A DNA stretch of 64,000 nt from Nymphaea colorata (lineage: Eukaryota > Streptophyta > Magnoliopsida > Nymphaeales > Nymphaeaceae). The stretch covers positions 12,684,704 through 12,748,703 of the forward strand of contig NC_045139.1 in NCBI RefSeq assembly GCF_008831285.2, in the 5' to 3' direction. This document shows, one piece after another, positions 9,690-22,165 of the stretch (position 1 is its first letter; each line of letters begins with the position of its first letter). The notes below the pieces were generated by a model, which saw only the letters and a program-made list of their open reading frames with translations, did not search any database and was not told where the DNA came from. A program made the position numbers and the translations under genes.

Positions 9690-12155
9690 GAAGGTATAAT
9701 GTCAGGCCCTGCATGATAGTGGTGTACAAGGGTGAATCCCAAAGATAGGTTCAAAGTTAAGTGTATTTTTTGTATGAAAATCATATAAGGAGGGGTCTCT
9801 CACTTTAAACACCATATAGTTGGTACACATAATGATATGACTCAATGCACTGGCTCCCAAGAGAACCCATTGCCACCGTATGTCAAGCACCAATGTTTGG
9901 AGTTTATTAATGCCATGAAAGCAAATAAGATTGAAAAGGAATTGCAAGATGCAAATGAGGATATGAGGACCCATATGAAGAGGAAGGAAGCAAATGTGAA
10001 GATGTTGAGCTCGAAGAAGAAGATGTTGGTGTCAGTTTGGGAACAACTAAAGGGAAGGACATCACGCATAAAGGTGGTTCTTCTTCAATTGCAACCAGAA
10101 AATGAAGAGGTGCAAGTGCAAGTACAATTTTATGAGGACATGGCAGGAGTGATAGAGGTACTATTGGAACTGGTATTGGTAGAGTACCTACTATGAGGTC
10201 GAGTATTGTGCCTGATTCGATCAAGAATTCTTTTTCCAATTATACTGTTGCTTGTTCTCAACCTGAGATTTGTACAACCATATGTTCAAAGAATATTGTT
10301 GAAGCAGCAGATGAAACCATAGGAAGGTGATTCTATGACGCATCCATTTCCTTTAATGCAGCAAACTCTTTTCATTTTCAGGCTATAGCAGATGTGATTG
10401 CTTCTATAGGCCAAGGGTACAAAATGCCCTCTTGTCATAAATTGCGAGGTAAAATTGTTAATAATATAGTTAAAAATTTAAGGCATATTGTGATGAACTG
10501 AAATTGAGCTAGAAAGAGACATGATGCAGTGTAATGGCAGATGGGTGGACAAACATCAAGAATAGAATATTGCTAAACTTTCATGTATATTGCCCTTTAG
10601 GTACAATGTTCTTAAAATCTGTTGATTGTTTGATACTCTTAAGACTGCTGATGTTTTGTGCGAGATTTTGATAAAGTTATACAAGAAGTTGGGCCTCAAA
10701 ATGTCATGCAATTTATCACTAATAATGCAGCAAATTATAATGCTGCATGTGAAATGTTAGCAGCATGGAGCCCATGTGCTGCTCACTGTGTAAATCTAAT
10801 GCTTCAGGATTTTGGTGAAAAAGATGATATGAAGTGGACAGTTCAAAGATGTCAAAAAATCATGAAATTTATTTATGATCATGTGTATGTCTTGAATTTG
10901 ATGAGAAAATTCACAATTAGGGCTGAATTGATTCGACCTACACAAACATGGTTGCTAGAAATGTTTTGAATGTGTAGGGTATAGTCAAGCAAAGAAATCC
11001 TCTCAGGCAGATGTTTTCAAGTGATGATTGGGCTGCATATTCATATGCCTATAAAAGAAAGGCCATGAAAATTGTGGATACCATATTCAATGCTGACTTT
11101 TGGATATCATGTGTGAACTTATTGAAGATTTGTGTACCTCTAGTGAAAGTCCTCAGATAAGTTGGCAGTGAAGATAGACCTTCTATTGAATACTTATATG
11201 ATGCTATAGACAAAACAAAAGAGGCCATTAGAGATAATATAAAGGGAAAAAAGAAGTTGTACATGCCTATATGAAAAATTATAGATGAAAGGTGGTCAGG
11301 ACAACTTCATTGCCTACTTCATGCAGCAGCCTACTACCTAAATCCTACTATTAGATTTCTTCCCACTTTTAAAAATGACAAATAGGTCGAGTATGAGATG
11401 TTAGATTGTATTGAGATACTAGTAAGTGATTATAGAGAACAAGAAGCTATCCATGTGTCGATCAACAAATATGATACTTGTTCTGGTAGCATGGGGAGAG
11501 ACACAACAATTCGATGCAGGCCATCTTTGCGTCCAAGTATTAGAAAAAGGGACTTTATACTTTTTGGTTGTTATTTTATTTGTTGATTCTACCTTCTCAT
11601 ATATTTATACTATTTCGTATTTACTTTCCATCTGTTATTAGATTTGTGGTAGAACAAGTTTGGGCTTGATTGCTCAAAATTAAAGAAGTTTGCAATTAGA
11701 ATCCTCAGCCAAACATATAATGCAACTGGATGTGAAAGAAATTAGAGTGTATTTCAACACATCCACAGTAAAAAGAAGAATGGGCCGGAACATAAAAGGT
11801 TGAATGACTTTGTTTACGTTTTTTATAATACGAAGTCAGACAAAGGCAAATTAAATACATTTGTTATGCAAAATACCCAATTCTAATATATATTTTAATT
11901 TTTAATAATTTGTTAATTTTTCTCTTGTTACACTTTAGGCAGATAGAAGCAGCATCTACGAGGAAGCTTCACAATCAATATGATCCTCTCAAGATTCTTG
12001 GGTTGAAGAAGAACCATCTGCAATCCTTGATAAGGACGATTCTGATTTTTTTGAACATTGAAGGAGCAATGTTGGTGACGTTCCAACAGAGGGGATAGAA
12101 GCAATTAATGAAGAAAATGAAGACGATGATGCAGATGACGAAGATTATCGTTGAA
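9690..12155 (+). pseudogene. hAT transposase (BED finger, DUF659, C-terminal dimerisation)
   Basis: Decayed transposase of the BED/DUF659 plant hAT group. In order: a BED zinc finger near 9,740-9,840 (CIFC, then HFKHH and GTH); an acidic/basic linker; the DUF659 core from about 10,530, with MADGW (the conserved catalytic-Asp region), FLKSVD, then ITNNAANYNAA and AAHCVNLML at 10,658-10,969; and the C-terminal dimerisation region near 11,690-11,840 (RILSQTYNATGCERN, then SVFQHIHSKKKN and RLNDFVYV). The end is Asp/Glu-rich (DDDADDEDYR, about 12,130-12,154). Frameshifts and stops occur between and within domains, for example after KII in the finger region and after CERN. Introns may explain some breaks but not all. 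Confidence 0.8.
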
Positions 12156-12563
12156 TCATGAAAGATGATAACTATATGTTTTGAACTTATGAATTGTTAT
12201 GCAATCTAATTCTCTGCGGCATGCTAAGAGGCTAAGACTGGTGCTTGTTATGTTATTTTGAATATCTGATTTCTTATTTTGGAATGTGTTGTTCGTATAC
12301 ATGAATGTTCCTTTAAATATATTTTTCTTGTTTTTTTTTTTTCTGATTTTTGCTAGTTTTTTTCGGATTTTTTAGATTTTTAAATATTTTTTAAAATAAA
12401 AAAAATTAATTTTACGATACGCTACAGTACGTTTATGATACGTTACGATACGGCATATAGGTCGGCTCGACCGATAAGCTTTACGCTATGCTTTTTGCAA
12501 CATTTGGTTAGAGACAAAAACCAGACCTTTTAAATATAATAATTGAAGTGTTTTCTTTTTGAA

Positions 12564-13089
12564 TAATGGAGGATAATAGGGATTGAAATTTCAAATTAGC
12601 AAGTTTATCATGTGATTAAGTCACAAAACCTGTTGCGTATGCAAGTTCATTCGATGGTGACCTTAGTTGGGCCTGGCCAATGTTGTCAACAAGGATGATT
12701 ATTGGTCGGTTTTGGGTGTTTCTTTCAGCTGTCAAATTATTAGTTGATCCAAGCATTTTGTGAATGGGGTTGAACAACTGCCACGGTCTTTGAAATGACT
12801 GGCGATGATGGGATATTATTGGCTGCTTTATTTTTTTGGCGTAGCTCGTACGATTATCAAGATGCCATGTTAGAATATAGCATCTATTTATTCATTTATT
12901 TTATTTTGGCAATTGTTAACACCCGATTGCCAATATGATTTCAAATTTATCTTTATTTGGATAGTGTTTAGATGTTAGATCCAATTAATAATATATTCAG
13001 CTGGCAGTTGAAGAGGAGTATTTCATCATACCGCTCAACATGAGCGCTGAAAGCCCCACCTTTCTCCCCATCCCCCATGGTACAGCTCT
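12564..13089. other. Spacer between duplication copies
   Basis: Sequence unique to the junction between copies A and B. I see no coding region, terminal repeat or tandem repeat in it. Confidence 0.6.
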
Positions 13090-13489
13090 GCTTTTAGTGT
13101 CTCCAAATAGGCATTCTCACAATACCTCAAAAACTTGAGATGGAAATTGACTGCCTATCAACCCTCATCCCAACACCAACCTCAATTTTAAATATTAACA
13201 AATTAACATATCAAAACTTAGCCTTGAAAGAGGAGAAAAATTGTGACGTTGAGATAAAACATAAGAAAATGGTTAAACAGTATAAGACAATGGCAATTGA
13301 TTGGTGATGGTACATCTAAAAAGCTTCCTTTGGATCTCAAACTTCGGAACAGAAAGTTAGTGCCTGACTTAGAAGTGACGGAAATTTTAGTGATGAACCA
13401 ATAGCTCTTCCTTCCACGGACAAGCAATCCTCCCAATTGAGGGTTCTCCCAAATAACTCCAAAATATGCCACATACTACTCGACAGCTC

Positions 13490-14575
13490 CGTGCTTTCAA
13501 TTCAAGAGATATTTTGTCCGTTTCATTTTTCATTTCAAGTCTTAATAATGTGATGACAATAATTTCATGCTCCCAAATAGCACATCGCCATTCATGTTCC
13601 TCTCTTAACAGCCCTTTCCCTGATCAAACATCTCCCTTGATCAAACCCTGAAACTTTTTAATTGATCTCAATTTCACTCTTTTCACTATTGCAAAAATTA
13701 AAATGCTAGCAGAGCCATATATGAGCTTGTATAGTAAGTGCATACCTAGTCTCATAAAATTTATTTCACATATTAGTTGTCTTCAACAATTTCAGATATT
13801 GGTCTCTCTCATTTTTATTCTTAGTGCCCGCAAACGCCTTATTATATCTTTTAAATCTGTAAGATTTTTTCAATTAATATTCCCTAAAATGTCTGACTCT
13901 ACCAAGGACCAATTTTCGTGTGAGCTCATAAGAGGTGAGGCTGTGAAAGCTCGAGTATGAACAAAGTAAAAACTCAAATTAATAACGTCTGACCATGTAA
14001 GAGGAGAGACGTGGCTTCTTAACGAAGTGGTAAGGAAAGGACAACTGAGCTCTCTTGGCGAGAAGACTTTTCGGCTCGGATCTTGGGCTTTTGAAATATT
14101 GATATTTGGGATTCTCACTTAAGTGACATGACAAGTCCTATGAACTTCCAAATATAATGGACATGATGTGTCATTATAAAGTGTTCCTTTTCATGCTTCG
14201 ATCGCTTTTTATGGTGATTAAAGTTTTCCATAGATCTAAGTTTAACACTCTGGGTTGCCCAAATTATGCAAATTTTTAAAGGTTTTTTGCCCGACTATGC
14301 CTTGGTTTTTCAAGAAAGTCACGGAATCTTCCATTCCAAGTCTTCTTACTTGCAATTTTTTTGTTCATTTTTTCATTTCAATTTTTTGTAGGCATACTGA
14401 GCGAGAGTAAAGTACACCTTAAGATCATGGCAGATCCAGATCTAATGGTGAGAAAGAACCGACCCAATTGAAATTCAAGTTTTAACATTTTGTCCCGTGC
14501 TTTCAGTCCAAGAGATATTTTGTCCATTTCATTTTTCATTTCAAGTCTTAACAATGTCATGACAACAATTTCATG
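13490..14575. repeat. 80-bp direct repeats bracketing about 0.93 kb, copy B only
   Basis: The 80-bp stretch at 13,490-13,569 (from CGTGCTTTCA to AATTTCATG) recurs at 14,496-14,575, period 1,006. Copy A has a single 80-bp unit (489-568) directly followed by what follows the second unit in B. The enclosed segment has no transposon hallmarks: no tRNA-primer site after the first repeat and no short target duplication outside the pair. Either copy A lost the segment by recombination between the repeats, or copy B gained it together with a repeat copy. Confidence 0.8.
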
Positions 14576-14916
14576 ATATTTTGTCCATCTTAATTTGTCT
14601 TTTCATATGCCTTCAAAACATGATGAGGCATACACAAGGTGTGCACATCTGCGTGTCCGCATGATCTCAAAGCACATAGGTCAGAGCGAGATTCAAAGCT
14701 TCTAAAATGGGACTGTTATCCGGTTTTTTTCAATATAACCTTATAAATATGATTTTCATATATTAAGTTAGTTACTTGTGAGTTTTAAATTTGTTGTTGT
14801 AATCATAAAAAATTAACGGCTCCTATAATACTACAATTTGATAGTAAAAAAAAAAATCGATAGATTTACATAAAACTAACTTGAATTAAATACATGTTTG
14901 TACTACATTTCTAACC

Positions 14917-15046
14917 ATGAACTTGCCACACTAATAATTTGTCTGAACTAATTGGTTTTACTTTTGTCTCTGACCTAAATGATGAACTTGCCACACTAAT
15001 AATTTGTCTGAACTAATTGGTTTTACTTTTGTCTCTGACCTAAATG
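14917..15046. repeat. 65-bp tandem duplication, copy B only
   Basis: Two adjacent units (14,917-14,981 and 14,982-15,046) containing GAACTTGCCACACTAATAAT. Copy A has one unit, near 912-980. Confidence 0.9.
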
Positions 15047-15154
15047 ATAAACGTACACCATTGCATCGGGCTGCATATGTGAGATGCAATGGCATCCGGA
15101 TGGCAGAAAAAATCTGTAATATATATATGTATATATATATATATCATAGACCCC

Positions 15155-15316
15155 TAATTAGACTACCTAAAATATATAATTTAATGTATTTTTACACAAT
15201 CTATCCTTATATATGGTTTTAAGAGTTTGATATTCTAATTAGACTACCTAAAATATATAATTTAATGTATTTTTACACAATCTATCCTTATATATGGTTT
15301 TAAGAGTTTGATATTC
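15155..15316. repeat. 81-bp tandem duplication, copy B only
   Basis: Two virtually identical adjacent units (15,155-15,235 and 15,236-15,316) beginning TAATTAGACTACC. Copy A has one unit, near 1,378-1,460. Confidence 0.9.
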
Positions 15317-16509
15317 AGGTATTAATTTGCTATTTTACTTGTAAAAATTTGAAATAGCTTCTATAACACTAAAGTGTTAATTTCTAATAGGAAAAACAAT
15401 GTTTCCGTCAAAATAACTTGAATTAAAGCTTTTTTGTGTTTAATTAATAATCATTATCATGTTAGCAAGTGGTCTGGTTTATTTTTGTCCAGGTCGGGTT
15501 TAAATATAATGTATAAATGAGATTTTGCAGGAGTTTTAACATTAATTGTTTACCTTCCTCAGTTCGTAAAAGCCAATTGTTTAGTTGGAAATCAAAATTT
15601 CATGATTTTCTTTTTCGAAACGATTCAGCTGGAAGTAGGGCCTCTTCTCATTTGATTCAAAGATAAAAAAATTATAGCAAAAAATAGGAAAAAGGAAAAG
15701 AATGCAAGAAGTAGTACTAGGTAAGGAACCATCCACACAGTACTTACAAAGAGATGAGACAATAATAAGTTGCAAGGTATGGAAATAATTAGCAAACAGA
15801 GTAACAATTTTTACCAGAGAAGGCAAGATGGTGGATAAAGATAAAAAAAAAAGTCGATCAAAAGAACAACTCAATCTAAATAGAAAGGAAATGTATGAGT
15901 TATAGACAGAGTTAGATAAGATAAATCTTTTGATAATTCCGTCATACATGATTGAGTTGCGAAACTTTTAGGGGGCCATGAAAGAATTAACCGATTAGTC
16001 CTTCTATTAACACTAGTCATTCTAAGGTGATATTATAAACAACAATGACAGGTTATACATAAAGGACGTCAATGCTCCAAACCTAACAACAATAACTTCT
16101 TATTTCCATGGACACAAGTTCTCCGAACCAAACATGTTAGATATTGTGCTTTTGCTTTTCATTTATGGTATCATTATCAAAGCTCGAGTAGAAGATAACT
16201 CGGATCCCTACAAATGGCGTCAATGGGATCTTCGTCATCCCGCTCGCCATACCTATATCCCAACCACGGTTTCAACCTAATGTACAAATCAGATTTTTTT
16301 AACATTAATTGTTTTACTTCCTTAGTTTGTAAATGCCTATTTAGTTGCAAGCTTCATGACTTTCTTTTTTAAAACCACCTGACATTGAAAAAATAAAAAA
16401 CTCCTGGTGATCATCTTAATTTATCATGCCATAACTACATGGCTTTGAAGCAAAAAAAACTCCGACAACTCATTTATTTCATACATTTAGTAAAACCAAA
16501 AGTTTGCAT

Positions 16510-17960
16510 CATATTCTAATGTTTTCTAAAGCTAGATACTCTAAGCGATGACCTGAATTTTATGAACTTTGAATGGTCAAGTGCTTTCGTAAATCCATCT
16601 ACACATTGATCATTTGTAGAATAATTTTTTATTATTTTCATTCTATCAGCGACAACTTTACAGATAAGGTGGTGACACAACTCAATGTGTTTAGTTTTCT
16701 TGTGGAATACTGGATTTTTTGTTGTGGCAATTGTCGCTTAATTATCACAAAAAAGTATGATTGCTTCATTCGTTTTTGGTGCAAGTCACCTGAAATTCTA
16801 CGTATTCAAATAGCTTGACATGTATATATGGCAGTTGGAACATATTCCGCTTCAGAAGATGATAGAGCCATAGTTTCTTGTCTTTTTGGCATGCACTTAT
16901 GCAACCCCAAGCCAAAGGTAAAGACAAATTCATTAACGTTTGTTTCTGTTATCTACGAAACCAGCTCAATAACTATGAGAAAAGTCAATTGGCTTAAAAT
17001 CAGAATTAGATTGGTACCAAACTCTCATAGTTGGTTGTTGCTATGATGTAACAAAGGATTCATTTTCTCCTTCAAAATGACATATTGATGGACAATACAT
17101 GTGTAGTTTGAGTTCAAACTAATTGAAAATATAATATCTTGCTGAGTCTATGTGAGTACATTATTTTTCAAACAAAACTTCAAAATAATTTCTCATCAGT
17201 TTGCATATTGCATCATTTATTGTTAATTTTGCATTGGTAAACATAGAATCTTACTTTCAAAAGCTGCTTTCATAAAAAACGTATTGTCGAACAATAAGGT
17301 TTTTTTTGGTGTCAGGATTATAAAATTGATATCCCCTTATAACATTCCAAATATCTAACAAATATACATTTTTCACCTTCCTTGTCTAATTTAGTACTCA
17401 CTTGAATTAATTAAAATACAAGAAATACATTTAGAAATTCACAAATTACTTACACCAAGTTTGCGTTTCCACTTAGTCTCATAGGGTGTTCAATTTAGCT
17501 CTGTCTTAATTGATGAGATGTTGAATAGATGAGTTGCAGTAGCTACTACTTCTGCCAAAAAAACCATTTGAAAGTTGAACTTCACTGAGCATGTTTAGAC
17601 ATTTCCACCACAATATCATTCTTTGCTCACCGACACATTTTGCTGGAGTGTCTTCCTTACTATCAATTGTCTATGAATTTCATTATTTTTTGTAAAAATA
17701 TCAAAAATCATTAAATAAAAATTCTCTCTCTACTGTGTGCAAGCTTTTGACCTTTCCACAAAAAGATTTGAACGTTTGAAAAATTTCAAGAGCTTCTGGG
17801 CATGAAATATACCCAATTTGTACAAGCAAAATCATTAATAAATAATACAAAGACATCTAATGTTGTCTAAGGGATCAGATTTCGTTGGTAAAAAGATGTC
17901 TCCATGGACATTAAATAAAGTTCTTGCTTTCCATATAAATAACATTCACAAATCCCATCA
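16510..17960 (-). pseudogene. Ty1/copia pol remnant (RNase H, integrase), copy B
   Basis: Paralogue of the remnant at 2,811-4,230. Minus-strand RNase H is a little better preserved here: near 16,820-16,930 it reads KRQETMALSSSEAEYVPTA, matching the copia ALSS-EAEY signature, followed by RRISGDLH. Integrase-type sequence recurs near 17,450-17,660 in the same order and spacing as in A. Several stops and frameshifts make it inactive. Confidence 0.75.
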
Positions 17961-18103
17961 TTGCATGTGATGTGGGTAAAACCAAAACCATGTTTTTATT
18001 GTTTAATAATATCTAAATGACCATATGCGCAAGTAGAAAATACATTTTTTGATGATGGCTAAAACCATTGCTAAAAATGTTAAAAACAATGCTTATTGTT
18101 GCT

Positions 18104-18335
18104 GTTGCTAAAAGTTTTTTGCTACGGTTTTTACTTTTAGCTATGGGTTTTTAATACATGTGTACATATAATTGTGTGTGTTTTGTGTGAGAGCGTGTGT
18201 GTGTGTCTATATATATATAGTTGCTAAAAGCTTTTGCTACGGTTTTTACTTTTAGCTATTGGTTTTTAATACATGTGTACATATAATTGTGTGTGTTTTA
18301 TGTGAGTGTGTGTGTGTCTCTCTCTCTCTCTCTTT
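18104..18335. repeat. 116-bp tandem duplication, copy B only
   Basis: Units start GTTGCTAAAAG at 18,104 and 18,220 and include a TG-rich microsatellite. Copy A has one unit, near 4,370-4,450. Confidence 0.85.
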
Positions 18336-18489
18336 ATATATATATATATATATATTCACCTTTCAATTCATCTTTTTTGAAAATTCATTGGGGCCTGTGC
18401 TCTACCTAAATACCATATTGTTCATGGTAAAATAACTGAAGAAACAAATCACAGACACAAAGGGTGACTTATGAAATCAAAGGTGAGCA

Positions 18490-20899
18490 TAGTGATGTCA
18501 ACGGATTAGATTCAGATTGAATATACCTTTTACCATATCTGATTTTTTGGATATTCATATATTCAGATTCGGACTTACATTTAAATTTGGATGGAAAAAA
18601 ATTAATACCATATCCGAATCCGATCTTTTAGTTATATTTAAATGTGATCCCAACCCGATTTTTAAGTTATATCCGAATTCAATCCGAATCTGACTTTTAA
18701 GTTATATCCGAATTCAATCCGAATCTGACTTTTAAGTTATATCCAAATCTGAACCGAATCTGACTTTTAAGTTATATCCGAATCCATTTGAATCCGATTT
18801 ATGACTTTTAAGCCATATGTAAATTTGATCCAAATTTGGTTTATGTACAAAAAGATATATAGTAAACACCAAATGAACTATGAAACCCAATCTTCTCATC
18901 ACACTAGCTCAAACTTGATTGGTGGTAATTGTCATACAAAAAATTAAAATTTGCTCCAATTAACTTAGAGAAATTAAAATAAAAAGGTTAAACTAGTAAA
19001 TGCATGAAAATGTCTTTCTTCATTTCTTCAACCATACCTAGTACTAGAAGTATTTGTCATACAAAAAATTACTACAGGAAGCAGAAAGCAGAATGTAGGA
19101 AGAAAAGAAGTTATGTCAATTGCATAATTTAGGTTTTCTTAGTAGATGGCTAGTATATGAGACAATTGAAACATTTTCTTTTCGATTACTTGCTAATAAG
19201 AATGTATTGAGATGTCATTGCCAACATAAAAAGCAGTCAAAATGAACCAAAATCCAGGCAGCAGCTTTCAGTAACCAGGTCCCTTGCTTTCAGAAGTCTG
19301 AACAGCCAAATTTGATTCTCTTGCATGCTAATGTATACATTTTAATGACATAAAAAAAAACATCACAATGACCAACAAGTTTATGCACTGGTTCGCCTAG
19401 TGCCACAAGATTCATGTCTCAAAGTTCAAACAATTCAATGTACAACTTCCAGCTCCAACATCACAAATCATCAAATTTGGCTACTCAATTCTTCAGCACC
19501 CCAAACTGGCTAGTCCAATATGACCGACTACAAAGAGTGTTCAATGATATATCAGATAATTTATTAGTCATCTTACCTTTATTACAATATGTGTTTTTTT
19601 CATAAAATTGTATCTTTAATCCAATGATATATAAGATAATTTATTAAATCAAACAATTTGTTGTTTTGCTACTAGTTAAAGGTTTTTGTTTTCAAATTTG
19701 GGAATTATGTGTTATATATCAAATACCTAAGACTTTTGGATAAATTATATAATTTACAAAATAATTTACTTGATTCATTAAATAAGTAATTATATTATTA
19801 TTATACAAGAATTTATTTGACAAATAAAACAGTTTTATGAGTTCAACAGTTTTTTTCAATTAAATATATTTATTTGAGATTATGCACTGTGAAGAAGCTT
19901 TCAACTTAAAAATGAATACCATAATGTGTTTAAGATTTTTTATTTATTATAAAATATATTTTCTTTTAACCTGGTTTTAGAAAAAGTATATTTTTTGCTA
20001 TCAACTCTTTTTTCATACGTGACGCACATGCCAATATTTTTTCTTGACACCAGCCATTTTTTAAATATATAATGTAGCTATTCTTGGAACCAATGTGTCG
20101 TAACAGTGCATTAAAATTTATAGCTTTAAAAGCGTCTTTTACATATTTTTAATAATTCTCATTTTGTTTAATTTTTTGATCGAAGTTTTTTTATTATTTC
20201 TAATTAAGTAAATATATTATTTAAGATATCCTGCTTAATTCATGCATTAAATATAATAGTTTGCTTGATTACACAAAAATGTTTAATTAAACACAGTATT
20301 ATTTATTTAATTAATTAGTTTTATAGGATATAGTTTTAAATATTTTAAGTGAAATGGTGTATATGATTTCTATAGGGATATTATTATATGAAACTCTATG
20401 AAAGTCATTAGATTTTAATCAGATTATACCTATATAAAATATTTATATTTTTTTTGTGTCATGATGTTAAGTTAGTGTGTTTGGCTAGATCCGGGTCACC
20501 AACACAAGCTACATGATTGGGATATGTTCGGATTCTGATATTAGACTACAGGATTCAGATATCACCGGCTCAGATTCGAATGTCAAGACATAATTCGGAT
20601 TCAGATATCAACTCATGGTTCAGATTCGGATATTAGGTTATAAGTTCGGATATCAACTTACGGTTCGGATTTGGATATCAAGTTATAGTTCAGATCCAAA
20701 TATACTCATTAAGATAGTTAGTATCCAATTGGATATTTATTTAAAACCGAATCTGAATCCGTGTCCAATCGGATGTTATTTCTGAAATCTGAATCCGATC
20801 AGATTTTCTCAATCGGATGTTAAATTGCTTACCATATCCGAATTTTTGAAAGCAATTTGAATGGATATCCGATCCGAATCCAATCTGTTGACATCCCTA
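18490..20899. mobile_element. Non-autonomous hAT element with 8-bp TSD
   Basis: 2,410-bp insertion. The left end reads TAGTGATGTCAACGGATT and the complement of the right end reads TAGGGATGTCAACAGATT, resembling Ac-type hAT termini (TAGGGATG). Flanking 8-mers are GGTGAGCA (18,482-18,489) and GGTGTGCA (20,900-20,907). Copy A keeps the empty site GGTGTGCA once (4,640-4,647). Subterminal zones are rich in TATCCGAATC and GATTCGGAT words. There is no transposase sequence, so it must have moved with a helper. Confidence 0.9.
18661..18800. repeat. 35-bp tandem repeat in hAT subterminal region
   Basis: Four units starting TTTAAGTTAT at 18,661, 18,696, 18,731 and 18,766, each carrying CCGAATCTGAC or a close variant. 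Likely an amplified subterminal transposase-binding motif (inference). Confidence 0.85.
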
Positions 20900-21711
20900 G
20901 GTGTGCAGTTGATAATTCTTCAATGCTTGAAGCATAAGACATTTTAAGAACATTAAAATCAAGTGCCAAAAACCAAGCCCGTGGCCAGCAATTTTTTCAC
21001 AGCGAAGGTGGAAGAAATGCCCAGCTCGAACTCCCTTAAGACCAGTGGTAACTATGTCACTGTTTCGCGATGAAAATCCTTGTTTATTTAACACATATAT
21101 GATGAGATATATTGCATATATGGTTGTAGAACACCTGTTTTTGTATATGGAATCCTTTAGATAAAATGGATGTGCACAATCATCAAGTAAATGGGATACA
21201 CCTGCTGTTCAATAAAATAAAAAATAAGTACGCTCTTTCAATCTTTCTTTTTTAGTTTTTGAACATTTAAATACTCATTCTTTTGTACGTTGTATTTTGC
21301 CTTGTATTTTGTACTCTGCTTGCACACGCAATGGAAGTTGAACTACAATGCAAAAGACAGCATACCCTTCACACACTTCTGGGTCAACAAAACTGTCCAT
21401 TAACATATCTAGATTTTCTGGACCTTTGCCAGAAAGTGTTGAAGATCTTATAATAAGAACCAATTCTCGAAAGGAAAAGAATTTAATACACATTGAATTT
21501 TTAAACGTTAATAAGCCTTAAGATTTTGGAAGCTACAAGCAATCTCTTTGGAAATTTCAAGAGCACGAAGGAAACACACGGCTTTGTGCATTTACAGTTT
21601 CGTGGGAATATACTTTTTGCCTGCATCTCATTGCCTCCAAGTTGGACCTACATCCATTACAAACAAACAATAGCAAGGGAAAGGTTTTTGGAGGGAGGAA
21701 GCTAAGTTGGG

Positions 21712-22165
21712 ATGACAACTAAGCAGATCTGAATCAGATGTACTTTTAATCATATTCACTTTTTGAGATGTCCATATACTCATAGTTTGACACAAATTTT
21801 AAAAAAAAAGTCTGCCATATCTGAACCTGACTTCAGGATCCAGATTCAATGTTTTTAAATTAACATCTGGATCTGAAACTGACTTTTGAACAAATCCAAA
21901 CCACATTACGATACATAAACAACCGGGTTTAAAATGTATGAACATTTCATATCGAATATTTATTTAAAACTAAATCCAATCCAAGTTTGAATCTGAATCT
22001 AATCAGACATTTATTTGGATCAAAATCCGAACCCCATTGATGTCATTTTTAAATTTGAATCCAATCTAATTTTTTAATCAGGTGTTAAAATCCTCTCCAT
22101 ATCTGATATTTTTTTTTTGGAAGTAGTTTGCTCAGATATCAGAACCAAATCAAATTTATTGATAG
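21712..22165. mobile_element. Terminal remnant of a hAT-like element, copy B
   Basis: Counterpart of 8,606-9,060. Begins near GGGATGACAAC and carries the same degenerate GAATCTGA and CCAAATC words. Only one terminus is recognisable. Confidence 0.45.

Larger units (their letters stand above)
9158..12505 (+). mobile_element. hAT transposon, full length but inactive
   Basis: 3,348-bp insertion flanked by an imperfect 8-bp duplication, GGTCAGAG (9,150-9,157) and GGTTAGAG (12,506-12,513). Copy B keeps the empty site GGTCAATG (24,606-24,613) followed by the same ACAAAAACC. Short terminal repeats begin TAATGTT at the left and AAATGTT at the right (complement). Subterminal regions are dense in GTATCGTA/TACGATAC palindromes, the usual transposase-binding clusters of hAT elements. 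It encodes a BED-finger/DUF659-type transposase on the plus strand, now broken. Presence in A only dates it after the segmental duplication, or to loss from B. Confidence 0.8.
1..12563. repeat. Tandem segmental duplication, copy A
   Basis: Direct copy A of a duplicated block; its partner is copy B at about 13,090-24,663. By-eye anchors: 204 matches 13,220; 2,811 matches about 16,510; 4,600-4,640 matches 18,440-18,481; 7,850 matches about 21,008; 12,514 matches 24,614. Homology stops together after a shared run of Ts and GAA at 12,563 and 24,663. The left limit is not visible because homology is already present at base 1. Length differences come almost entirely from private insertions (MITE, PIF/Harbinger, GC-rich patch and hAT in A). 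The shared copia remnant predates the duplication. Confidence 0.9.

Noticed and set aside
13490-14575. TRIM element with about 80-bp LTRs
   Set aside because: No tRNA primer site after the left repeat, no polypurine tract before the right one and no short TSD outside the pair.
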